Assembly (NCBI GenBank): GCA_051953655.1
Contig: JBQCIO010000291.1
Coordinates: 1-34,055 of the forward strand
Length of the DNA: 34,055 nt
Direction of reading: 5' to 3'
DNA from: JBQCHF01 sp051953655
GTDB taxonomy: Bacteria > Actinomycetota > Actinomycetes > Motilibacterales > Motilibacteraceae
Under the pieces are notes generated by a model. The model was not told the DNA's origin and made no database searches. It worked only from the letters and a program-made list of their open reading frames with translations. This document shows positions 23,107 to 29,668 of this stretch, one piece after another. The position numbers were made by a program, and so were the translations under genes. Within the stretch, counting starts at the first letter, position 1. Every line of letters begins with the position of its first letter.

Positions 23107-24987
23107 CTAGAACGGCGGCTCGTCCTCCTGGTGCCCCGCACCCCAGCCGCCGGTCGTGCCGTCGGCTGATCCGTCGACGGTCTCGTGCTCGGTGAGGGGT
23201 GGGTCGACCAGGGGGTAGGTGTGGCCGGAGGGCATGCGCAGGACCCGCCGGGTTTCGCCGCTCTCGTCGTGCTCGGTGCCGATGCTGGTCACGCCCATCG
23301 TCTTCAAGATGTGGCAGAACCGGCAGCGCGGTGGCAGGTTCGTCGCCGCGGTGGGTCCTCCGTCGCCGTGGGCCTTCTCGTGGTCGAGGTCGCAGCGCAT
23401 CGCCGGGTTGCCGCAGCCTTGGGTGGAGCAGCGTTCGTACTTGGTCATGGCCCAGTCGCGGATGGCCTGGGTGGGTTCGTAGGTGTCGACGGCGAGCAGC
23501 TGGTGGTGCTTGTCGACCAGGGCGATCCGCCAGCGTTTCTCGGCCAGGGCGAGGTCTCTGGCGACCTGGGCGGGAATCGGTCCGTGCCCGCGCAGCAGGC
23601 CGGGTTCGGAGGTGGTGTCGGTGCTGGTGCCCAGGAGGGCTTCGGCGGGGACGACGACGATGGGCAGCACGGCCCGGCCGTGGGCGGTGGGCGCGCCGGT
23701 CCACGGGACGGGCACCTGGGGTGCGTCGGCGAGGACGTCCTGGACGGCGGCCAAGCCGGGCAGTGGTTCCTGACCTTCGGGCACGGCCGGCAGCAGCGGG
23801 TTGGTTACTGCGGGCTCGGCGTCCTTGGCGGCTGCGTCGTCCGCGCCGAGCTGGGTTACGGCTCGGGTGCCGCCGTTGAGGTAGGCCGAGGCCAGGTCCA
23901 CGGCGGCGTCGGCGCGCCACGCGGCGATGCCACGTTCGTCGTCCAGACCCTGGCGCTTGGCGTGCTCCCGCATCGCCCTCGCACGGGCGTCGATCGCGAG
24001 CCAGATGGTCTGCCCGCCCACGGCCGGGGTGTTGATGACCACGTCGCTCATCCCGTCACCGGCATCGTCCACGCGCACGTGGCGGCGGGCGGCGGCCCGG
24101 GCGCGGTCCTCGTCCGGTTCGGGTCCGCGCACGCGCAGGACCTGACGGCGGACGGAGTCGCGCAGGGAGGTGGTGGTGCGGTCGGTGCGCTTGCCCGCCG
24201 CGGGCAGGGCCCCGGAGCGCGCGAGTCCGGCCTCGATCAGCCCGCACTCGGCGTCGGTGCAGTGCTCGGTGCCGCGGAACACGACCCGGGCGTGCTCGAC
24301 GCTGATCGCCCCGCGCTCCAGCGCCGCCTTCGCGACTGGGAGGCGGGAGTTCAGAGCCCGGGCGAGGTCGACGATCGCGTCGGCCTCCCGCCGGGTCAGC
24401 GTCAATGCCAGGCGGACCTCCTCGGTGCCGATCTCGTAGGTCCCTGAGCTGTCCACGGTCGGCTCGCCCGAGACCAGCGCGGCGGCGTCGATCCGCTGGG
24501 CGTGCAGCCACGCGAGGGCGGCGTCCCAGGCCTTGACCAGCAGCACCCGGTCGTAGGAGGCGAGCTCGGCGGTGTCGAGCATCGCCATCCGGGCGATCCC
24601 GAGCGGGTCCGGCCGGTCGATCACGCCCCGCAGCACCCGGCGGGCGAACGGCTCGGGTGGGTCCGGCTCGATGAGCGGCGGTTCGCCGTTCTCCGCCCGG
24701 CGTTCGGCCCGTCCTCGCCGGGCGGCCTCGGCTTCCGGGGGCAGGTCCCCGGCCAGGACCGCTTCGGCGACCAGCGCCGCGCCGACCCGCGGATCGAGCA
24801 CCTGCCGCCACCACGGGTCGGACCGGTCGATGCTCGAGAAGTCCGCCGGCGCCGAGCCGAGCAGCTCCCGGAACTGCCACCCCACCCGACCGACCTTGTC
24901 CGCGAACACCGAGCGACGCCGCACCCCGAGCACCTCGGCGCGGACCATCACCCCGCTACCGGCCAGCACCCCGAACGTGTCCGTCAT
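23107..24987 (-). CDS. 13E12-repeat family protein: DUF222 with HNH endonuclease domain
   Basis: A 626-residue protein. The N-terminal DUF222 region includes LARALNSRLPVAKAALERGA and then VVFRGTEHCT. The C-terminal HNH domain is CSTQGCGNPAMRCDLDHEKA, followed by HGDGGPTAATNLPPRCRFCH and ILKT, with the conserved DH pair, Asn and final His. These proteins occur in many copies in actinobacteria; nuclease activity is predicted from the HNH motif, but the biological role is unsettled. The ATG at 24987 is fixed by TAGCGT 7 nt upstream, and a perfect 10-bp-arm palindrome overlaps the -35 region, so expression is probably controlled by a dimeric regulator. No LexA-type box (TCGAAC-N4-GTTCGA) was found, unlike mycobacterial 13E12 copies. 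Confidence 0.9.
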   Translation of the reverse strand: MTDTFGVLAGSGVMVRAEVLGVRRRSVFADKVGRVGWQFRELLGSAPADFSSIDRSDPWWRQVLDPRVGAALVAEAVLAGDLPPEAEAARRGRAERRAENGEPPLIEPDPPEPFARRVLRGVIDRPDPLGIARMAMLDTAELASYDRVLLVKAWDAALAWLHAQRIDAAALVSGEPTVDSSGTYEIGTEEVRLALTLTRREADAIVDLARALNSRLPVAKAALERGAISVEHARVVFRGTEHCTDAECGLIEAGLARSGALPAAGKRTDRTTTSLRDSVRRQVLRVRGPEPDEDRARAAARRHVRVDDAGDGMSDVVINTPAVGGQTIWLAIDARARAMREHAKRQGLDDERGIAAWRADAAVDLASAYLNGGTRAVTQLGADDAAAKDAEPAVTNPLLPAVPEGQEPLPGLAAVQDVLADAPQVPVPWTGAPTAHGRAVLPIVVVPAEALLGTSTDTTSEPGLLRGHGPIPAQVARDLALAEKRWRIALVDKHHQLLAVDTYEPTQAIRDWAMTKYERCSTQGCGNPAMRCDLDHEKAHGDGGPTAATNLPPRCRFCHILKTMGVTSIGTEHDESGETRRVLRMPSGHTYPLVDPPLTEHETVDGSADGTTGGWGAGHQEDEPPF

Positions 24988-24994
24988 GGAACCC

Positions 24995-25000
24995 ACGCTA
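24995..25000 (-). promoter_or_regulatory. -10 element of a leaderless promoter (13E12 gene)
   Basis: TAGCGT on the minus strand ends 7 nt before ATG 24987. With a 16-17 bp spacer the -35 position falls inside the adjacent palindrome. Confidence 0.6.
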
Positions 25001-25016
25001 GAGACCAGCACCGACA

Positions 25017-25041
25017 GTTCTCGTTGCCGGACAACGAGAAC
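25017..25041. promoter_or_regulatory. Operator-like 25-bp palindrome
   Basis: GTTCTCGTTG and CAACGAGAAC are perfect 10-bp inverted arms around CCGGA. The element covers about -54 to -30 relative to the 13E12 start codon, overlapping the -35 site. This is the geometry of a repressor operator. Confidence 0.65.
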
Positions 25042-25106
25042 CAGCGCCAGAAGGGTCAAGACCCGGCAATGATTCTGACGTTGCCTGCGGCCCGTCGCGG
25101 CAGCCC

Positions 25107-25172
25107 GCGGATCTTGAGACCGAAACCCTCGCGCCCACGCTCAGCAGAAGCCGGTTGTGCATCAAGATCCGC
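25107..25172. repeat. Inverted repeat with 11-bp arms
   Basis: GCGGATCTTGA (25107-25117) and TCAAGATCCGC (25162-25172) are perfect inverted arms 44 bp apart, in the 277-bp gap between the 13E12 and CHAD genes. A smaller CCGGTT/AACCGG pair lies at the right side. This could be a dispersed intergenic repeat or a transcript hairpin. Confidence 0.6.
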
Positions 25173-25213
25173 AAAACCGGCGGCCGGGACTGTCGACCTG
25201 CCCCCCGCGCGAG

Positions 25214-25225
25214 CCCCCCCCCCCC
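25214..25225. repeat. 12-base C homopolymer
   Basis: A run of 12 C lies about 40 bp beyond the end of the CHAD gene. It is prone to slippage and to sequencing error; the exact length should not be trusted. Confidence 0.8.
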
Positions 25226-25264
25226 GTCAACAGCGCCCTTGACCGCGCCCGGCGAAGACAAAGC

Positions 25265-26860
25265 TCACCCGCACAACCCCCGCACCGCCTTCTCCAACCG
25301 CCCCGCCGCGTGCGCCACCTCTGTCTCCGCGGCCTCGGCCCGCCGCAGCTCGCGTTCGGCGAGAACCCCATACGTGAAGGCGGACTCCCCAGCCTCCTGC
25401 GCGGCCGTGCCCAGCTGGATCAGCAACCCGCGGGCCACGACCGCGTCCTGGTGCTCGCCCAGCACGGCCTGCACGTGCTCGGCCCGGCGCGCCACCTGCT
25501 CGGCGGGCCGTCCCAGTGCGGGCACCAGGACCTCGGCGGCGTAGCGCACCCGCTTCGCGGCCTTGCGGGCGTCGTGCAGCGCGAGGTCGCGCTGTTCCCT
25601 GACGTCGGAAGCGTGGGCCGCCCGAAGGTCGCGCCGTACCCGACGGTGGGCGCGCTCGACGGCCGGCGGCAGCACCTTCGCGGCGCGCCGACGGGCGACC
25701 CGGGGGTTCGCCCACGGCAGGGCGGCTCCCAGCTCGACCAGCCGGTCGAGCAGCTCCGCGTGCTCGTCCGAGTCCAGCGCGCGCAGGACGACGTCCCGCG
25801 CCCTGGACAGGTCGTCCCCGAGGCTGCGCGTGATGCGCTCGCTCACCGGGCCGACGACCAGCTCCGACGGCACGTCGGAGAGCAGCGCGAGGATCCGGTC
25901 GCGGAGCACCTCCCCGTCCCGCGCGCCGCCGAGCACGCCGGCCAGCTCCTTCAGCCGGTCGGCCAGCGGATCGGTGACCGAGCGGTCGAGCAGCACGGAG
26001 TAGGACCGCAGCAGGCTGCGCAGCCGTCGGGTGGCCACCCGCATCCGGTGCAGGGCGTCCTCGGCGTCGCGGCGCACCAGGGGATCCAACGAGACGATCG
26101 CGTCGACCTGGGTGCGGACGTAGGCGGTGAGCACGTCGCCGGCGCGGGACCGTGCGCCGGAGAGGTGCGGGGTGGACGCCCACACCGCCGGCACGTCGTC
26201 CGCCAGCGTCTTGCCGACCTTCGAGGGGCTCGCCGACACCTCGGCCCCCACCGAGATCAGGCGCCGCTCCACGGCGTCCAGCAGCTCCTCGCCGCTCTCC
26301 GACGACCCGTCGGAGAGCTCGACCTCCAGCTCGCGCCAGCGCAGCAGGCGGTGACCGCCGTCCGGTGCGGCGCTCAGGGTGCGCCCGCTGACGTCGTCGT
26401 CGGCGACGACGGCGACCACCAGTCCGTCGGCGTCGAGGAGGTCGAGCTCGGTGCGGCGGGTGCGGATGCGCGCCACCGGCTCGAGCGGCGCGCCCCGCGT
26501 CATGGCGCGGACGAGTGCCACCAGCTCCGGGGGGACGACCTCGGCCCTGCCCACCGGCGCGTGGACCTCGACGACGCCGTCGACGGTGGGGATCTTCACG
26601 TGCCACCCGGCGTCGGTGCCGCCGGTGCGCCGCCGCAGCCGGACCCGGCGCGCGGCCAGCCGAAGGTCCGACGTGTCCCAGTAGACGGCGTCCAGGCGCA
26701 GCACGCGCTGGGTGCCGACACGGCCGACACCCTCGGTGTCCGACAGGTCGGGCAGCGGCTCGCCCGGTGGCAGGACGTAGGTCCGCTCCACCTCGAGGTG
26801 CTCGCGCAGGCGGCCGCTTCCCGGCGTTCCCCGCCCGCCCGGCTCGTCCACGGACGTCAT
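25265..26860 (-). CDS. CYTH-CHAD domain protein
   Basis: A 531-residue, two-domain cytosolic protein. The CYTH (triphosphate tunnel) half covers about residues 20-215 and opens with LEVERTYVLP, an ExExR variant of the usual ExExK, followed by YWDTSDLRLAARRVRLRRR and WHVKIP. The CHAD half spans about 235-525, with LHRMRVATRRLRSLLR (conserved His and Arg), LGGARDGEVL and LHDARKAAKRVRYAAE. CYTH domains bind or hydrolyse triphosphates or polyphosphate, and CHAD binds polyphosphate, so a polyphosphate-linked function is likely. ATG 26860 is used; CAGCAT sits 6 nt upstream in the leaderless position. It is 61 bp downstream of the peptidase gene on the same strand. Confidence 0.9.
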   Translation of the reverse strand: MTSVDEPGGRGTPGSGRLREHLEVERTYVLPPGEPLPDLSDTEGVGRVGTQRVLRLDAVYWDTSDLRLAARRVRLRRRTGGTDAGWHVKIPTVDGVVEVHAPVGRAEVVPPELVALVRAMTRGAPLEPVARIRTRRTELDLLDADGLVVAVVADDDVSGRTLSAAPDGGHRLLRWRELEVELSDGSSESGEELLDAVERRLISVGAEVSASPSKVGKTLADDVPAVWASTPHLSGARSRAGDVLTAYVRTQVDAIVSLDPLVRRDAEDALHRMRVATRRLRSLLRSYSVLLDRSVTDPLADRLKELAGVLGGARDGEVLRDRILALLSDVPSELVVGPVSERITRSLGDDLSRARDVVLRALDSDEHAELLDRLVELGAALPWANPRVARRRAAKVLPPAVERAHRRVRRDLRAAHASDVREQRDLALHDARKAAKRVRYAAEVLVPALGRPAEQVARRAEHVQAVLGEHQDAVVARGLLIQLGTAAQEAGESAFTYGVLAERELRRAEAAETEVAHAAGRLEKAVRGLCG

Positions 26861-26921
26861 GTCGCCATGCTGACAGCCGGGAACCGGGCGTGGCCCCGAT
26901 TCCACCCCGATGCGCCGGCCC

Positions 26922-28193
26922 TCAGGCCTCGCCGCGCAGCATGGCGAGCAAGCGGTCGACGACGTCGACGGTCTCGGACAGTCCGTCGTGCTCGTACTGG
27001 TTCGTGGTCCAGGCGCGCAGCCCGCGCACCTGCTCCGCGGTGGCCCGCGAGAAGCCGCTCTCGACGTACAGGTCCTCGTCGTAGACGGCGGCGACGACCG
27101 GGACGTCGTTGTCGGCCAGCCGGTCCGGGTCGTAGAGCGCGGGCCAGTCGTCCTTGGCGGCCAGCAGCTCCGCCGCCTCGCGCAAAGGAGCGAGCGCGGA
27201 CATCGCCTCGAACATCCACGGGTGGACGGTCTCGCCGGTCGGCATCGGCGCGCGCGGGTCGTCGAGCTCCGGGAACTCCGCGCGCACCCGCTGGGCCGAC
27301 CAGCGGGCCGCCTCGCCCTGGCAGTAGATCGGCTCGTGCAGCAGGGCGTAGAGCGGGTGGGCGAGGAACGACGTCCGCTGCTCCACCTCGGCGAGGAACA
27401 CGTCGGACAGCTCCGTCCCGCGGGGACCGTCCACGAAGGCGCTCTCCAGCAGGTGGTGCAGCTCGGCCGAGCCGGGCCGCATGCCGAGCCGGATGCCGAG
27501 GGTCTGGAGCCGCTCGACGGTGAGCCGGTCCCCGCCCGGCAGCCGCACGTCGTGCCCGCGCAGCCGGTCGGCGACCTGCGTGAAGACCTCGCGGTCCGAG
27601 GGGTAGCGGGCGAAGTGGGCACGCCCCTTGGTCAGGGCGCGGCGGTAGGTGGCGCGGTAGACCGGGTCGGGGCCGCCGGCCAGGGGAGCGAGGCCGCCGG
27701 TGACCATCGCCCCGGCCAGGCCCTCGGGGGCGATCGAGAGGTAGGAGAGCGCGCAGAAGCCGCCGAAGCTCTGGCCGAGGATCGTCCACGGACGGTCGCC
27801 GGCGAGCTCCCGGCGCAGCAGCTCCGCGTCGCGGACGATCGAGTCGGCCCGGTGAAGCGAGAGCCGCCGCGCCTGCTCCGCGGGCCCCAGGCCGGCCAGG
27901 GTCTGCTGGGTGAGCGGGCTGGACAGCCCGGTACCGCGCTGGTCCATGAGCAGCACCCGGAAGTCCTGCAGCAGCCGACCGATCCACCCGGTCGCGTCCA
28001 CCGGCCGCGGCGACGCCATGCCGGGGCCGCCCTGGAGGAACAGCAGCCACGGCAGGTCGTCGTGCTCGCGCCGCGGCGCGACGACCTCGCGCGCGAACAC
28101 GGTGGTGCGGCCGGCGGCGGGGTCGGCGTGGTCGAGCGGCACCTGCACCCGGTGGTCGACGGTGACGAGGCCGGGCAGTGCGGAGCGGGTCAT
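26922..28193 (-). CDS. Alpha/beta hydrolase, proline iminopeptidase-like (S33)
   Basis: A 423-residue cytosolic hydrolase. It has GGPG (55-58) forming the oxyanion region, DQRGTGLSS (84-92), and the nucleophile elbow GQSFGG with Ser142. A long insertion cap follows, then AAVYDEDLYVE (acid at 372/374) and NQYEHDGL with His402. This arrangement is that of peptidase family S33 prolyl aminopeptidases, which release N-terminal proline from peptides; the real substrate could also be another ester or amide. ATG 28193 lies 8 nt after TAGCGT, the strongest form of the leaderless promoter. It is divergent from the acetyltransferase, with a tandem repeat between them. Confidence 0.9.
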   Translation of the reverse strand: MTRSALPGLVTVDHRVQVPLDHADPAAGRTTVFAREVVAPRREHDDLPWLLFLQGGPGMASPRPVDATGWIGRLLQDFRVLLMDQRGTGLSSPLTQQTLAGLGPAEQARRLSLHRADSIVRDAELLRRELAGDRPWTILGQSFGGFCALSYLSIAPEGLAGAMVTGGLAPLAGGPDPVYRATYRRALTKGRAHFARYPSDREVFTQVADRLRGHDVRLPGGDRLTVERLQTLGIRLGMRPGSAELHHLLESAFVDGPRGTELSDVFLAEVEQRTSFLAHPLYALLHEPIYCQGEAARWSAQRVRAEFPELDDPRAPMPTGETVHPWMFEAMSALAPLREAAELLAAKDDWPALYDPDRLADNDVPVVAAVYDEDLYVESGFSRATAEQVRGLRAWTTNQYEHDGLSETVDVVDRLLAMLRGEA

Positions 28194-28201
28194 GGGCGGT
28201 G

Positions 28202-28207
28202 ACGCTA
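28202..28207 (-). promoter_or_regulatory. -10 element of a leaderless promoter (S33 hydrolase)
   Basis: TAGCGT on the minus strand ends 8 nt before ATG 28193. Confidence 0.55.
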
Positions 28208-28242
28208 GGGGCAGGGGAGCCGGACCGTGGACCCGGCCCGGG

Positions 28243-28312
28243 CATCGGTGCCCGGAGACCGCTGCCCCGAGACCACTGCCCCGAGACCACTGCCCCGAGA
28301 CCGCTGCCCGGA
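28243..28312. repeat. 14-bp tandem repeat in a divergent promoter region
   Basis: Four consecutive units, at 28257-28270, 28271-28284, 28285-28298 and 28299-28312, follow GACC(A/G)CTGCCC(C/G)GA. A degenerate fifth precedes them at 28243-28256. The array lies between the S33 hydrolase and the acetyltransferase starts. Confidence 0.85.
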
Positions 28313-28356
28313 AAGTCGGGTGCGGCCACCCCGGGTGAGCGGGGGAGGATGCGGGC

Positions 28357-28944
28357 GTGGAAGCACAGCCGAGAACCGACACCGCCAGTCGACCGCGAGC
28401 CGGCGCCGAGCACGTCGTGGTGCGCCAGGTGCGCCTGGAGGACTGGGCGAAGCTGCGCGACCTGCGCCTGGAGATGCTGGCGGACACCCCGCTGGCCTAC
28501 CTGGAGACGCTGGCGGACGCGCGGACCAAGCCCGAGGGGGACTGGCGTCAGCGGGCCCGCCGCGGCGCCGGGCTGATGCCCGGGCACCCCACCGCCACCT
28601 TCGTGGCCGAGCGTCCGGACGGCCGCTGGCTCGGCCAGATGGCCGGCTACGTCGACGCCCCGGGCAGCGCCATGCTCGTGGCCGTCTACGTCGCCCCGGA
28701 GGCCCGCGGCCGGGCGGCCGGCGTGGCCGACGCCCTGCTGGACGCCGTCGTCGGCTGGGCCCGGCAGCACGCCGGCACGCTCCGGCTGCTCGTCCACGAG
28801 GACAACCCGCGGGCCCGTTCCTTCTACCTGCGGCGCGGATTCACCGAGACCGGCCGCACCGAGCCCTACGAGCTCGACCCCTCCGCCCGCGAGATCGAGA
28901 TGGCGTTGCTCCTGCCGGGCCTGCCGGGGGATCAGGTGCAGTAA
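28357..28944 (+). CDS. GNAT family N-acetyltransferase
   Basis: An acetyltransferase of 195 residues. After about 20 variable residues, VVRQVRLEDWAKLRDLRLEM begins the fold. Motif A for acetyl-CoA binding is VYVAPEARGRAAGVADALLD (110-129), and motif B is VHEDNPRARSFYLRRGF (146-162), followed by TGRTEPY. The substrate is unknown; small amines, amino acids or ribosomal proteins are all possible for this family. GTG 28357 is preceded by GGGGGAGG. The GAGGAT within that stretch also sits where a leaderless -10 would, so the mode of initiation is open. The universal stress protein gene follows 64 bp downstream on the same strand. Confidence 0.9.
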   Translation: MEAQPRTDTASRPRAGAEHVVVRQVRLEDWAKLRDLRLEMLADTPLAYLETLADARTKPEGDWRQRARRGAGLMPGHPTATFVAERPDGRWLGQMAGYVDAPGSAMLVAVYVAPEARGRAAGVADALLDAVVGWARQHAGTLRLLVHEDNPRARSFYLRRGFTETGRTEPYELDPSAREIEMALLLPGLPGDQVQ

Positions 28945-29008
28945 CGTGCGGAGCGTCACCGGCGACGAGGCCCTGGTGACAGCGGTACGCATCGAGGGGT
29001 GAGCGTCG

Positions 29009-29413
29009 ATGACCATCGTCGTGGGCTATGTGCCCAAGCCAGAGGGCAGGGCGGCCCTGCGGCGGGCGGCGGAGGAGGCGAAGCTCCGGGGCTCGCGCCT
29101 GGTGGTGATCAACTCCAACCGCGGTGGCCGCGACCTCGACGCCGAGGAGAACGTGCGCTACGAGCGCGAGCTGGCCACCGTCCGCGACGAGCTCAGCACC
29201 GCGGGCGTCGAGCACGAGGTCCGGCAGCTGGTCCGCGGCCTGGAGCCGGCCGAGGACCTCATCGCGGTGGCCGAGGAGGTGCAGGCCGACGTCATCGTCA
29301 TCGGGCTGCGCCGGCGCACCCCGGTCGGCAAGCTCATCCTCGGCAGCAACGCCCAGCGGATCCTGCTCGACGCGCCGTGCCCGGTGCTGGCCGTCAAGGC
29401 CGAGGAGGACTGA
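29009..29413 (+). CDS. Universal stress protein (UspA family)
   Basis: A single-domain protein of 134 residues. It begins MTIVVGYVPKPEGRAALRRA, has the central DVIVIGLRRRTPVGKLILGS and ends with LLDAPCPVLAVK, the usual Usp order. The ATP-binding pattern G-x2-G-x9-G-(S/T) is only partly kept (GLRRRTPVGKLILGSN has the second part). It may therefore bind nucleotide weakly. A GAGGGGTGAG ribosome site precedes ATG 29009. Usp proteins help survival in hypoxia or starvation in actinobacteria and are part of the DevR regulon in mycobacteria; no DosR box was seen here, so membership is not claimed. Confidence 0.93.
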   Translation: MTIVVGYVPKPEGRAALRRAAEEAKLRGSRLVVINSNRGGRDLDAEENVRYERELATVRDELSTAGVEHEVRQLVRGLEPAEDLIAVAEEVQADVIVIGLRRRTPVGKLILGSNAQRILLDAPCPVLAVKAEED

Positions 29414-29476
29414 GCCGCAGGATCGAGCGGGGCACGCCGGGCGGCGGGGGAGCGCGGGGGCGAGCAGGATGTGGGC

Positions 29477-29599
29477 GTGACCCTTCGCCTCGCCCAGGAA
29501 CCCGACGCCGACGCCCTGCTCGACCGCGACCCGTTCGCCCTGCTCGCCGGCATGCTGCTGGACCAGCGTATGCTGGCAGGAACAGTAAGCTGCGGCTGA
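29477..29599 (+). pseudogene. 5' fragment resembling an HhH-GPD base-excision repair gene, cut off by element integration
   Basis: From GTG 29477 the frame reads VTLRLAQEPDADALLDRDPF, then ALLAGMLLDQ. From memory this matches the conserved N-terminus of actinobacterial HhH-GPD-type base-excision repair proteins, a family several times longer (about 190 residues). After LLDQ the similarity stops and the frame closes 10 codons later at a TGA (29597-29599). CAGGAT lies 6 nt before the GTG, so the original promoter seems intact. The break point falls at a short palindrome (29557-29567) and a large serine recombinase follows. The most economical reading is that a mobile element integrated inside this gene. 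The rest of the gene should lie beyond the right end of the element. Confidence 0.75.
29557..29569. other. Putative attL core of the serine-recombinase element
   Basis: GCTGG-A-CCAGC (29557-29567) is a palindrome with one central base, placed exactly where the repair-gene similarity ends. The recombinase gene starts about 100 bp downstream. Large serine integrase sites are short and imperfectly symmetric, with crossover at a central dinucleotide. Which dinucleotide is used cannot be determined from one junction. Confidence 0.5.
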
Positions 29600-29668
29600 C
29601 CGCTACTGCTTGGCACGCGACGGCGGCGGACTGTCGCGCAGGAAGAGCAGCGGGCGGACGGGGACACG

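Noticed and set aside
24988..25060. LexA/SOS box upstream of the 13E12 gene
   Set aside because: I looked for TCGAAC-N4-GTTCGA as in mycobacterial 13E12 promoters. The palindrome present (GTTCTCGTTG arms) does not match.
25157..27523. Very long plus-strand open frame (788 codons) and similar long antisense frames such as 514-1584, 11853-12950 and 22913-23920
   Set aside because: They are shadows of real genes on the other strand. Their translations are Arg/His/Gly/Gln-rich, without domains, and they cross well-supported genes.
28243..28312. CRISPR-like array
   Set aside because: Units are 14 bp and directly adjacent, with no unique spacers, and no cas gene is near. It is a plain tandem repeat.
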